Position numbers and translations under genes: made by a program. Source: Streptomyces sp. XM4193 (GTDB lineage: Bacteria; Actinomycetota; Actinomycetes; Streptomycetales; Streptomycetaceae). Taken from it: a DNA stretch of 64,000 bases. The stretch spans positions 460,755-524,754 of the forward strand of contig NZ_JALLGK010000003.1 in assembly GCF_023072595.1 (NCBI RefSeq), given 5' to 3'. Each line of letters starts with the position of its first letter. The first letter of the stretch is position 1. Shown here one piece after another: positions 26,088 through 34,779 of this stretch. The notes below the pieces were generated by a model. The model saw only the letters and a program-made list of their open reading frames with translations. It did no database searches and was not told where the DNA came from.

Positions 26088-26639
26088 ATGACCGACCCCG
26101 CCACCAGCGCTCCGGAGAGCGAGCTGCCCGGAAAGCCGACGGCCGCCTCCCGCACGACGCTCAGCCACATCATGTCCCACAACGACACCAACCTCCTGGG
26201 CACCGTCCACGGTGGCGTGATCATGAAACTGGTCGACGACGCCGCGGGCGCGGTCGCGGGCAGGCACTCGGGCGGCGCCGCGGTGACGGCCTCCATGGAC
26301 GAGATGGTCTTCCTCGAACCGGTACGGGTCGGGGACCTGGTCCATGTGAAGGCGCAGGTCAACTGGACCGGTCGTTCCTCGATGGAGATCGGGGTCCGGG
26401 TGCTGGCGGAACGGTGGAACGAGTCCACCCCCGCGACCCAGGTCGGAACCGCCTACCTCGTCTTCGCAGCGGTCGGCGCGGAAGGCAGGCCGAGGACCGT
26501 ACCCCCGGTGATCCCGGAGACCGAACGCGACAAGCGGCGCTACCAGGAGGCCCAGATCCGCCGTACGCACCGCCTCGCCCGCCGCCGGGCGATCAAGGAG
26601 CTGCGCGACCGGCGGGCCGCCGAGGGCCTGTCCGACTGA
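26088..26639 (+). CDS. Acyl-CoA thioesterase, hotdog fold
   Basis: A 183-residue single hotdog-domain thioesterase of the YciA/BFIT type. The active-site segment HIMSHNDTNLLGTVHGGVIMKLVDD carries the conserved Asn, Gly and Asp (quoted positions about 28-52). GGAAVTASMDEMVFLEPVRVGDLV is the second strand-helix block. The C-terminal 35 residues form an Arg/Lys-rich helix (RRTHRLARRRAIKEL) that is unusual compared with short family members and may mediate oligomerisation or nucleic-acid contact. ATG 26088 has TACCCT 7-8 nt upstream and could be leaderless. It hydrolyses acyl-CoAs; the chain length is unknown. Confidence 0.9.
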   Translation: MTDPATSAPESELPGKPTAASRTTLSHIMSHNDTNLLGTVHGGVIMKLVDDAAGAVAGRHSGGAAVTASMDEMVFLEPVRVGDLVHVKAQVNWTGRSSMEIGVRVLAERWNESTPATQVGTAYLVFAAVGAEGRPRTVPPVIPETERDKRRYQEAQIRRTHRLARRRAIKELRDRRAAEGLSD

Positions 26640-26837
26640 GCCCCCGGCGTGGGGCGACCCCGGAACCGGGCACGGCGGCCCCCGGGCGGTGGGGAGGGCG
26701 ACCCGGGACCGTTCACGGCGGCCCCGCGAGTGGTGACGGTGGAGCCCCGGCGCCGGGAGGCGAAGAGGCGGCTGGCATCGTGGGCCGCCCGCGGCGCAGG
26801 GTCTCCTGCGCGACCGCGCACCGACGACGGGAGCGAA

Positions 26838-27785
26838 ATGAACGGCTGGGACGCCCGCGACATCCCCGACCTCCACGGCCGCACGGCGGTCGTCACCGGG
26901 GCCAACAGCGGGATCGGCCGGGCCACTTCGCTCTATCTGGCGCGCGCCGGCGCGACGGTCCTGCTCGCCTGCCGCGACACCTCGCGCGGCGAGGAGGCGA
27001 TGGGCGCCATCCGTGCCGCCGCGCCGCGTGCCGACCTCGCCCTGCTGCCACTGGACCTCGCCGACCTCGCCTCGGTGCGCACGGCCGCCGAGCGGATCAC
27101 CGAACTGGCAGACGGTCGACTCGACCTGCTGGTGAACAACGCGGGAGTGATGGCGCTGCCGCTGCGGTACACCGCGGACGGCTTCGAGATGCAGTTCGGC
27201 ACCAACCACCTCGGCCACTTCGCTCTCACCGCACGACTGCTGCCGATCCTGGGCGTACGGGGCCCGGCGAGAGTGGTGACGGTCTCCTCGCTCGCGCACC
27301 GCTACGCGGCGATGGACTTCGCCAACCTCAACGCCGAGACCGGCTACCGCAAATGGACGGCCTACGGACAGTCGAAGCTCGCGAACCTGCTGTTCACCGA
27401 CGAGTTGGGCCGACGTGCGCGCGAGGCCGACCGTGAGCTGACCGCCTGCGCGGCCCACCCGGGCCTGTCCTCGACCGAGTTGGGGCAGGCGGGGCTGCGG
27501 ATGTCCGGGCACGCCCGGCTTGCGCGGCTGGAGCGCCTCACCCGCTTCTACACCCAGACCGCCTCCGCGGGCGCGCTCTCGGTGGTCCGCGCCGCCACCG
27601 ACCCCACCGCCGGCAACGGCGCGTACTACGGACCGCGTCGCGGGCTGGAGGCGTGGGGCTCACCGGCCCCCGCCAGGCTCTCCCGCAACGCGCGCAGCGT
27701 CGAGGACGCCGCGGCGCTCTGGGAGGCGAGCGTCCGACTGACCGGCGTCGCCCCGGACTTCAGCCCCGAGGGCTTGACGGCCTGA
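26838..27785 (+). CDS. Short-chain dehydrogenase/reductase
   Basis: A 315-residue SDR of the retinol-dehydrogenase/WWOX-like classical group. The cofactor motif is [10 protein letters not shown], the structural motif NNAG is present, and the catalytic YxxxK is YGQSK with the upstream Ser in [10 protein letters not shown]. The [12 protein letters not shown] helix is typical. The substrate is unknown. ATG 26838 has GGGAGC 4-5 nt upstream. It is separated from the thioesterase gene by 198 bp of low-complexity GC. Confidence 0.92.
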   Translation: MNGWDARDIPDLHGRTAVVTGANSGIGRATSLYLARAGATVLLACRDTSRGEEAMGAIRAAAPRADLALLPLDLADLASVRTAAERITELADGRLDLLVNNAGVMALPLRYTADGFEMQFGTNHLGHFALTARLLPILGVRGPARVVTVSSLAHRYAAMDFANLNAETGYRKWTAYGQSKLANLLFTDELGRRAREADRELTACAAHPGLSSTELGQAGLRMSGHARLARLERLTRFYTQTASAGALSVVRAATDPTAGNGAYYGPRRGLEAWGSPAPARLSRNARSVEDAAALWEASVRLTGVAPDFSPEGLTA

Positions 27786-27931
27786 GGGCTTGGGGGCTTG
27801 GGGAGCTGAGCGCTTGACGGCCTGACGGCTTGAGGCGCTGAGTCTCCGTCCGCAGCTCCGCCCCGTCCCGGCTACTCCGCCCGCCGTACGCGGGGAAGCC
27901 CGAGCCGGCAGCCCGAACCCGTGAGCAGTGT

Positions 27932-27968
27932 CGGGCTGCCGGGCTGCCGGGCTGCCGGACCGCCGGGC
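27932..27968. repeat. Tandem GGGCTGCC repeats
   Basis: Four to five copies of an 8-bp unit, the last ones degenerate, lie in the 192-bp convergent gap between the SDR and LCP genes. Just before it, CTTGACGGCCTGA and variants are also repeated. No hairpin terminator stands out here. Confidence 0.6.
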
Positions 27969-27977
27969 TGTTGTGCG

Positions 27978-29654
27978 TCAGCCGCAGCTGACCTCGTCGC
28001 CGCTCACCGCCCCGAACCGGTTGCCCTTGCCCGCGGCGTCGAGCGGTTTGTCCTCGCGCACCGGCGTGACCTTCTCGAAGTCCTCGCCGAGGGTGACCTT
28101 CATCTGTGGCCCCCGCCCCTGCTCCTTGCGCAGTTTGGCGCCGGGCAGCGCGGCGGCGAGTGTCCTGGCGGAACGGTCCCAGCGGGGGTCGTAGGAGATC
28201 TCGGTGCGCTCGACGTCGTCCTTACGAGCGTTGCCGGGGATCCCGGTCGTCCGGAACCCGGTGGCCCGCAGCTCCTCGTCGGCGCGATGGCCGAGACCTG
28301 CCCGGCCGGTGCCGTTCTCCACCTGGACCCGGATGCTGCCGGGCGCGACCTCCACGAGCACGGCCTTCCGGTCGGCCCGGCCGCCGTCCCCGCCGCCCTT
28401 CTCCTTCTGCGACTTCTCGGCGACCGGTGCCAGCGGCTTGTCCTCGCGCAGCGCGCCGAACAGCTTCTTCGACTTGGGGCCGTCCCAGCGAACGGTCTCG
28501 CCGAGACCCGGCACCCGGTGCTTGGAGTCCGCGACCGGCACCGTGGTGAACTCCGAGGACGAGGCGTCGAAGTCCTTCATCGCCTTGCCCAGCGCCAGCA
28601 TCTCGTCCTTGCCGAAGCCCCGGTCGGCGCGCACGGATCCGAGCACCGCGCTGCTGACCCGGCGGAACCGCACCGGGTTCAGCAGCACCTCGTTGGAGGC
28701 AGCCTCGTCGATCAGCGAGGCGACGAACCGCTGCTGGCGCTGCATCCGTCCGATGTCGGCGGCGCCGTCGACCGAGCGTGCGCGCACGTACGCGAGCGCT
28801 CCCGCGCCGTCCAGTTTGGTGGTGCCCGCTGGCATGTCCAGGCCGGCCTTCTTGTCCTTGAGCGGTCGTGTGCTGCACACCGGTACGCCGCCCACCGCGT
28901 CCACGGTCCGCATGAAGCTGGCGAAGTCCACCTCCAGGTAGTGGTGCACATGGACGCCGGTCATCCGCTCCACCGTGCGGACGGTCAGGCTCGGACCGCC
29001 GCGCGAGTAGGCTGCGTTCAGCTTCTGGCGGCTCTCCCCGCGACGTTCGCCGGTGGCCGGATCGTGGTGCGGCGGCAGCTCGGCGAGCGAGTCACGGGGG
29101 AGGCTGACGACGCTGGCGCGGTCCCGGTCCTCGGAGAGGTGCACCAGCATCATCGTGTCGGTGCAGTTGCAGGAGGCCCCGCCGAGGCGGAGCTTGGCGC
29201 GCTCCTTTTCGGTCAGGGCGTCCCGCTGGTCCACGCCGACGACCAGGAAGTTCACCCCGCGGCCGGCGTCCGGCCGGTTCTTCAGGTCCTGGAAGGGGTC
29301 GACGCGGTCGATGCCGGCACCGATGCCGTTCACCAGCAGATGGCCGGCGCCGCTGACCGTGAGCACGGTGCCCGCGGTGAAGAGGGTCAGCCGGCGCACC
29401 CAGCGGCGGGGTCCGCCTCCCGGGCGTCGGGCCGGGGGAGCGGCGGAGCGTCGTACCCGTCTGGAGGGGCGGGACGGACGGGCAGGGCGTGCGGAGCGTG
29501 CGGTGCCTGCCGGTCGGGCGGGGCGGGGGCGAGGTGTGGGGGACAAGAGCGGCACCTCATCTTCGGCCGACGGCCGCGCGGGCTGCCGGCCCGGGTCGGG
29601 GCTGTGACTGGCCTGCCGACGACGGTTGACACCACCGCCTCGGCGGTACTGCAC
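27978..29654 (-). CDS. LCP family protein with LytR_C domain, copy 2
   Basis: About 558 residues: an Arg/Pro-rich cytoplasmic tail of about 85 residues, one membrane helix (LTLFTAGTVLTVSGAGHLLV), the LCP catalytic domain, and a C-terminal LytR_C domain. LCP motifs are FLVVGVDQRDALT, CNCTDTMMLVHL, SLPRDSLAELPPHHD and ALAYVRARSVDG. LytR_C begins near IRVQVENGTGRAGLG and includes ELRATGFRTTG. The exposed CNC pair is unusual for the family. GTG 29654 is the best compromise start because the divergent glycosyltransferase begins at 29725; GTG 29561 is possible. Confidence 0.9.
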   Translation of the reverse strand: MQYRRGGGVNRRRQASHSPDPGRQPARPSAEDEVPLLSPTPRPRPARPAGTARSARPARPSRPSRRVRRSAAPPARRPGGGPRRWVRRLTLFTAGTVLTVSGAGHLLVNGIGAGIDRVDPFQDLKNRPDAGRGVNFLVVGVDQRDALTEKERAKLRLGGASCNCTDTMMLVHLSEDRDRASVVSLPRDSLAELPPHHDPATGERRGESRQKLNAAYSRGGPSLTVRTVERMTGVHVHHYLEVDFASFMRTVDAVGGVPVCSTRPLKDKKAGLDMPAGTTKLDGAGALAYVRARSVDGAADIGRMQRQQRFVASLIDEAASNEVLLNPVRFRRVSSAVLGSVRADRGFGKDEMLALGKAMKDFDASSSEFTTVPVADSKHRVPGLGETVRWDGPKSKKLFGALREDKPLAPVAEKSQKEKGGGDGGRADRKAVLVEVAPGSIRVQVENGTGRAGLGHRADEELRATGFRTTGIPGNARKDDVERTEISYDPRWDRSARTLAAALPGAKLRKEQGRGPQMKVTLGEDFEKVTPVREDKPLDAAGKGNRFGAVSGDEVSCG

Positions 29655-29724
29655 CGTAAGCCCGCCGCCCGGGCCCCCACGGCTGCCGTGCGGCCCCTTC
29701 CCCCGTTCGCGGTAACGTGACCCG

Positions 29725-30756
29725 GTGACCTCCGCAGTAGACGAGCCCGACACCACGCCCGCCGTATCGGTGATCATGCCGGTCCTCAACGAGGAGCGGC
29801 ATCTGCGCACCTCGGTCCGGCACATCCTGGAGCAGGACTACCCAGGCGAACTGGAGGTGGTGATCGCCCTCGGCCCCTCCGAGGACCGTACGGACGAGAT
29901 CGCCGCCGAGCTGGTCGCCGCCGACCCCCGCGTGCGCACGGTGGCGAACCCGACGGGCCGGACACCGGCCGGTCTGAACGCGGCGATCGAGGCGTCCAGC
30001 CACGACGTGGTGGTGCGTGTCGACGGCCACGGGATGCTCTCGCCCGGCTACATCGCCACCGCGGTGCGGCTGCTGGCGGAGACCGGCGCCGCGAACGTCG
30101 GCGGCATCATGCACGCCGAGGGCGAGAACGCCTGGGAGCAGGCCGTCGCCGCCGCGATGACCTCTCGCATCGGCGTCGGCAACGCCGCCTTCCACACCGG
30201 CGGCAGCGCCGGCGAGGCGGAGACCGTCTACCTCGGGGTGTTCCGCCGCGAGGTGCTGGAGCAGCAGGGCGGCTACAACACGGAGTTCATCCGCGCCCAG
30301 GACTGGGAGCTGAACTTCCGCATCCGCCAGTCCGGCGGCCGGGTCTGGTTCTCGCCGGAGCTCCTGGTCTCCTACCGGCCCCGTCCCAACGTGCGCGCGC
30401 TGGCCAAGCAGTACCGCAACTACGGCCGTTGGCGGCACGTCGTCGCCCGCTACCACTCCGGTTCGATCAACCTGCGCTACCTCGCCCCGCCGGCCGCCGT
30501 GCTGGCGATCGCCGCAGGCACGGTCGCGGGCGCGGTGCTGACGCCGTGGGCGCTGGTGGTCCCGGGCGGCTATCTCGCCGCGATCACCGCCGGTTCCCTT
30601 CCCGCCGGACGCGGTCTGCCGCCGGCGGCCCGGGTCCGGATCCCGCTCGCGCTGGCGACGATGCACATGTCCTGGGGCTGGGGGTACCTGACCAGCCCGA
30701 AGAAGCTCGCGCGCAAGGTCATCGCCAGCCGCAGGGAGCCGGTCCCGAGCCGCTGA
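29725..30756 (+). CDS. GT2 family glycosyltransferase
   Basis: A 343-residue inverting GT-A glycosyltransferase. The nucleotide-sugar binding start is VSVIMPVLNEERHL, the metal-binding region is VVRVDGHGMLS in place of a strict DxD, and the acceptor/catalytic region has AQDWELNFRI. The C-terminus has two hydrophobic segments (APPAAVLAIAAGTVAGAVLT and LVVPGGYLAAITAGSL), so it is membrane-associated. It resembles ExoA-like succinoglycan-type transferases. GTG 29725 has TAACGT 6 nt upstream and no ribosome binding site: probably leaderless. Divergent from the LCP copy 2 gene, suggesting shared glycopolymer assembly and attachment. Confidence 0.9.
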   Translation: MTSAVDEPDTTPAVSVIMPVLNEERHLRTSVRHILEQDYPGELEVVIALGPSEDRTDEIAAELVAADPRVRTVANPTGRTPAGLNAAIEASSHDVVVRVDGHGMLSPGYIATAVRLLAETGAANVGGIMHAEGENAWEQAVAAAMTSRIGVGNAAFHTGGSAGEAETVYLGVFRREVLEQQGGYNTEFIRAQDWELNFRIRQSGGRVWFSPELLVSYRPRPNVRALAKQYRNYGRWRHVVARYHSGSINLRYLAPPAAVLAIAAGTVAGAVLTPWALVVPGGYLAAITAGSLPAGRGLPPAARVRIPLALATMHMSWGWGYLTSPKKLARKVIASRREPVPSR

Positions 30757-30839
30757 CGCCGTACGGGCGCCCGGGCAGCGGGCGCCGGGCGCGGGGGCAG
30801 CGGGCGCCCTCCCGAGCCGCCCGCCGCACGGCGCGGAAC

Positions 30840-30894
30840 GCACGACACGAGGGAGGGGCCCGACGAACGGTCGGGCCCCTCCCTCGTGTCGTGC
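30840..30894. terminator. 25-bp perfect bidirectional terminator
   Basis: Perfect 25-bp arms (30840-30864, 30870-30894) with a 5-nt loop lie between the convergent glycosyltransferase and LCP copy 3 genes. It is the longest perfect hairpin I found in the window. Confidence 0.9.
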
Positions 30895-30901
30895 GCCCGG
30901 T

Positions 30902-32629
30902 TCACCAGGTGTGCTGGCGGCTTACGTTCATACAGGCCGAGTCGTCGTCGCCGTTCATCCCGTCGAGGCTGTCCGGCGCCTTGCCGTCGTCCTCGGGCTT
31001 CTCGTCGGACGAGCCGCCGGCGGGGGCGGGGTACGAGCCGCCGGTGCGCCAGTCGGCGCCGACGACCAGAGTGATGCCCTCTCCCTCGGAGGACCGCTTC
31101 ACGGCCTTCTCCGGGATTCCCAGCGCCTTCGCCACAGCCTGTGCGTCGCCCTCCAACTCCGGGTCGGAGTAGCTGAGTTGGGTGTCCCACTTGGAGGTGG
31201 GGGTCTGGTCGGGGTAGGCCCGGGCGAAGCCCTTGCCCTGCAACTGCGAGCTGATCGCGTTGGCCCGTCCGGTGACCGGTGTCTGTGTCGAGGTGCCGGT
31301 CCCGTTCATCACCCGCACGGATATCTCACCGGGCGGCGCCGCGGTGTCGGCGGGCTCCGGCTCGTCCGGCACCTTCTTGCCCTTGTCCTTGCCGTCCAGC
31401 GCGATGTCGGCGCGGATCATGCTGAACACCCGCTCGGCGTCGGCCTCCTTGGGCAGTACGTAGCTGCCCCCCTGCGAGTACGTCCACGGCATCGTCGCCA
31501 TGGTGATGCGCTTGGTCGGCACCCGCCGCAGGTCCTCGCCGAGGTCGTAGAGCTTCATCACGGTGTTGAGGCTGTCGTCCACGGTCAGCGCCTTGGTGCC
31601 CTCCTCGGCGAGCTTGCGCAGCTTTCCGGGGTTGGTGAGCTTGGTGCCGGCCTTCAGCTCGCGGACCATCGAGTTCATGTACATCTGCTGGGCCTTGGCA
31701 CGGCCGATGTCGCTGCCGTCCTCGAAGCCGTGCCGGGTGCGCAGCCACTGGAGCGCCTGCTCGCCGCGGACGACGCTCTCGCCCTTCTCCAGCTTCAGCC
31801 CGGACTTCCGGTCGTGGACGTTGGCGTCCACACAGACCGGTACGCCGCCCACCGCGTCGGCCATCGAGACCACACCGGAGAAGTCGACCATCATGAAGTG
31901 GTCGATGGATATCCCGGTGAGCTCCTCCCAGGTCGCCACCGTGCAGCCCGGACCACCGTTCTGCAGGCTGGTGTTGATGCGGTCCGAGCGCTGCTCGTAG
32001 ACCTTCCCGTCGTCGGTGTCGGTGCACTTGGGGATGGTCACCCGGGTGTCCCGGGGGATGGAGAGGACCGACATGTTGCTGCGGTCGGCCGACACGTGGA
32101 CCAGCATCTGCACGTCCGCGAGCGGGGGCCGGCCGGCGTCGGCGTGCGAGCCGCCGAGCCGTACGTTCTCCTTGCTGTTCCTGCTGTCGGAGCCCAGCAG
32201 CAGGATGTTCATGGGGGTCTGGCCCTCGGCGTTGGGCTTGTTCTTCTCGAGCTTGTTGTCGCCGAGGTGCAGGGCGTCCTTGGTGAGGTTGCCGTTCAGG
32301 TGCTGGTAGTAGAGGAAGCCGGCGCCTCCGGTGCCGAGCACGATCACGGCCAGGCCGATCACGGTCCACTTCAGGGCGCGGCGCTTCTTGCGCGGCGGCC
32401 CGGCCTCCGGCTCACCGTCTTCTCCGCCGCCTCCCGCACCGCCCGCCCCCGCGCTGCCCGCCCCCGCGCCGCCTCCTGCGCCGGCTTCGGCCCGGCGCAG
32501 CGGAACGGTGTGGCCCGCGTCCTTCGTCTTCCCGTTCTCGGGCAACCGGTCGCCCGCTCCGTCCTCGGTACGGGCGCCGGCCTGGCGTATGCCCTTGTCG
32601 TCGTCGCTCTCAGTGGTCCGTCGTCGCAC
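30902..32629 (-). CDS. LCP family protein with LytR_C domain, copy 3
   Basis: A 575-residue LCP protein with a Gly/Ala-rich cytoplasmic region, a membrane helix (KWTVIGLAVIVLGTGGAGFL, about residues 87-106), the LCP domain and a LytR_C domain. Motifs are ILLLGSDSRNSKENVRLGG, ADVQMLVHV, LSIPRDTRVTIP and LQWLRTRHGFED. LytR_C starts at about EISVRVMNGTGTSTQ. A short acidic tail ends in GDDDSACMNVS. GTG 32629 follows GGGGGAGGG at 4 nt. It lies 33 bp downstream of copy 4 on the same strand, so the two are very likely one operon. Confidence 0.94.
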   Translation of the reverse strand: MRRRTTESDDDKGIRQAGARTEDGAGDRLPENGKTKDAGHTVPLRRAEAGAGGGAGAGSAGAGGAGGGGEDGEPEAGPPRKKRRALKWTVIGLAVIVLGTGGAGFLYYQHLNGNLTKDALHLGDNKLEKNKPNAEGQTPMNILLLGSDSRNSKENVRLGGSHADAGRPPLADVQMLVHVSADRSNMSVLSIPRDTRVTIPKCTDTDDGKVYEQRSDRINTSLQNGGPGCTVATWEELTGISIDHFMMVDFSGVVSMADAVGGVPVCVDANVHDRKSGLKLEKGESVVRGEQALQWLRTRHGFEDGSDIGRAKAQQMYMNSMVRELKAGTKLTNPGKLRKLAEEGTKALTVDDSLNTVMKLYDLGEDLRRVPTKRITMATMPWTYSQGGSYVLPKEADAERVFSMIRADIALDGKDKGKKVPDEPEPADTAAPPGEISVRVMNGTGTSTQTPVTGRANAISSQLQGKGFARAYPDQTPTSKWDTQLSYSDPELEGDAQAVAKALGIPEKAVKRSSEGEGITLVVGADWRTGGSYPAPAGGSSDEKPEDDGKAPDSLDGMNGDDDSACMNVSRQHTW

Positions 32630-32662
32630 AGGACCCTCCCCCTCAATCAGTCCTCGTCCGAC

Positions 32663-34513
32663 TCACTTGGCGCAGACGTCTTTGTCGTCGCCGTTGATGT
32701 TCTGCACGCCGTCCGGTGCCTTGTCCGGGGCCTCGATCGGTGTGCCGGCGGCCTTGAAGTCCGCTCCCAGCGTCAGGGTCATGGGAACCGAGTCGCCCGC
32801 GGGTGAGGACTTCTTCTTCAGTGCGGACTTGGCAAGTCCCATGAGGTCGGCGAGCGTCGCCGCCTGCGCCTCCTGGTCCGAGCCGAATTCCAGTGTGGTG
32901 GTGTCGAGTTGGGCCGGAGCGTTGCCGGAGTTCGTGGACAGACGCACGCCGTGGTCGTTCTGCAGCCAGCTGACGGTCTGCTGTGCGGAACCGATGGGCC
33001 CACCCCCGTTGTAAATGTCCACCCGGACTTCACTCTTGGGGGCCTTCTCGATCTGCTTCCCCTTCTTGTCTGACTGGTTTTCGTCCTTCTTGGTTCCAGC
33101 CAGGGACTTGTCCGCCTTGATCATTTCGAACAGGGGGGTGGCCTTGGCGTGGTCCAGGACGACCGTCGACTTCACCGTCTCGTTGGGGTTGTCCAGCACC
33201 GGGACGGTGGCGAAGGTGATGTTCTTCGGGCTCACGCTCTGCAGGTCGGAGGCGAGAGCGGCGAGCTTCTTGACGCTGCCGATGCCGGTGTCGACGGTCA
33301 GCGCGTCGGTTGCGGCGTTGGCGAGGTTCCACGCCTTCTTCGGGTTGGAGAGCGAGCCGCTGCTCTTGACCTCGCGGAACATCGAGCTCAGGAACTGCTG
33401 CTGGAGCTCGATCCGGCTCAGGTCGCTCCCGAGCCCGACCGAGCCGCGGGTGCGTACGAAGGCCAGCGCGTCCTCGCCCTGGACCTTGTGCTTGCCCTTG
33501 GTCAGCTTGAGCTTCGACTTCTTGTCGTCGATGTCCTTGGCGACGCACACCTCGACGCCGCCGACCGCGGTGGAGAGTTCCTTGACGGCGTTGAAATCGG
33601 CCATCATGAAGTGGTTGATCTTTATCCCGGTCAGTTCCTCGACCGTTCGCCAGGTGCAGCCCGGGTCCCGACCGTTCTGGCCGAGGCTCTCGTTGAAGCG
33701 CGCTCCGCGGCTGCCCGGTACGGTCTGCTCGCCCTCGTCGGTCTGCGTCGGGCAGTCGGGGATGTCCACCACCATGTCGCGCGGGATGCTCAGCGCGGTG
33801 GCGTGCGAACGGTCCTTGGCGACGTGCAGCAGCACGGTGGTGTCCGCGTGGCCCTTGCTGTCGCGGTCGCCGTAGCCGTCGTTGCCCTTGCCGCTGCGTG
33901 CGTCGGTGCCGAGGATCAGTATGTTGACCGGCCCGTCGGTGGTGGCGTCGTTCTTGATGCCGACGTCGACCTTGTCGATGTTGTTGTTGAAGTGCTGGTA
34001 CACCAGGTAACCGGTGGTGCCGAGGACCACCAGCAGCAGCGCGAGCGAACCGCCGCCCCAGCGCAGCACCTTCTGCTTCCGGCTGAGGCCGGGCTTGCGC
34101 TTGCGCCGGCTGCGGCCGGCCTGCGGCTCGGCGGCCCTGCGCCGCGAGCGCTGCCCGGGAACCGCCGCCCGGGAACGGTCCTCGGACTCCTCGTCCCCGC
34201 TCTTCGGCGAGGGCCCGGATATGTCACCCGGTTCGGTGTCCCGGCGCCGCCGCCCGCCACCGGTGGCGTTGCGTTGGCCTGGAACAGCGGAGGGTGACCC
34301 CGTATGGTCGTGGCCCGGTCCGTCGGGGGCGTTCAGTCGCAGTTCGTAACTGCCGGTCTCGGGGTCGAACACCCACTGATCTGCGGGGTCCACGTCTCCC
34401 GAGCGTCCACGGCCATGCGTGTCCACGTCGCGCGAGTCCTCCGTTGCGGCCCGGTACGCGCCTCTCCCCTCGGAGCGCTCCGGACGGTCGGGGCCGTATG
34501 TTTGAGCGCACAC
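32663..34513 (-). CDS. LCP family protein with LytR_C domain, copy 4
   Basis: A 616-residue LCP protein with the longest cytoplasmic region of the set (about 150 residues, Arg-rich before the helix). The membrane helix is GGGSLALLLVVLGTTGYLVY. LCP motifs are ILILGTDARSGKGNDGYG, ADTTVLLHV, LSIPRDMVVDIPDC and LAFVRTRGSVG. LytR_C begins near EVRVDIYNGGGPIGSAQQ. The end, GVQNINGDDKDVCAK, resembles that of copy 3 (DGMNGDDDSACMN), hinting at duplication. The start is GTG 34513; the ribosome binding site is weak. Confidence 0.93.
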   Translation of the reverse strand: MCAQTYGPDRPERSEGRGAYRAATEDSRDVDTHGRGRSGDVDPADQWVFDPETGSYELRLNAPDGPGHDHTGSPSAVPGQRNATGGGRRRRDTEPGDISGPSPKSGDEESEDRSRAAVPGQRSRRRAAEPQAGRSRRKRKPGLSRKQKVLRWGGGSLALLLVVLGTTGYLVYQHFNNNIDKVDVGIKNDATTDGPVNILILGTDARSGKGNDGYGDRDSKGHADTTVLLHVAKDRSHATALSIPRDMVVDIPDCPTQTDEGEQTVPGSRGARFNESLGQNGRDPGCTWRTVEELTGIKINHFMMADFNAVKELSTAVGGVEVCVAKDIDDKKSKLKLTKGKHKVQGEDALAFVRTRGSVGLGSDLSRIELQQQFLSSMFREVKSSGSLSNPKKAWNLANAATDALTVDTGIGSVKKLAALASDLQSVSPKNITFATVPVLDNPNETVKSTVVLDHAKATPLFEMIKADKSLAGTKKDENQSDKKGKQIEKAPKSEVRVDIYNGGGPIGSAQQTVSWLQNDHGVRLSTNSGNAPAQLDTTTLEFGSDQEAQAATLADLMGLAKSALKKKSSPAGDSVPMTLTLGADFKAAGTPIEAPDKAPDGVQNINGDDKDVCAK

Positions 34514-34685
34514 CTTATCCGCCCAGTTCAGCGGCGGACTACGTCGGTGAGGCTTTATCGGGCGCTACATGCGGGGGTATCCGGGCATATCGCCCCGGAC
34601 CGGTGGGTGATTCCCCCGACCTCGTGCCCCGGCGCCGCTCCCGCCCGCGCTCCGGGGCCCCGCCCCGCGCTGTTTCGTGCCGCTC

Positions 34686-34779
34686 GCGCCGGGTTCGCAG
34701 TGCTCCTGACGCCCGGTTCGCGGTGCTCCTCGCTCCGGGCTCGCGGTGTCGCTTGCGCGCCGGGACCGCGGTCGTTCAG
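34686..34779. repeat. Four imperfect tandem repeats of about 23 bp
   Basis: Degenerate copies of a unit like GCGCCGGGTTCGCAGTGCTC fill the gap between LCP copies 5 and 4 and reach the stop codon region of copy 5. The copies differ at several positions, so they are old. Confidence 0.5.
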
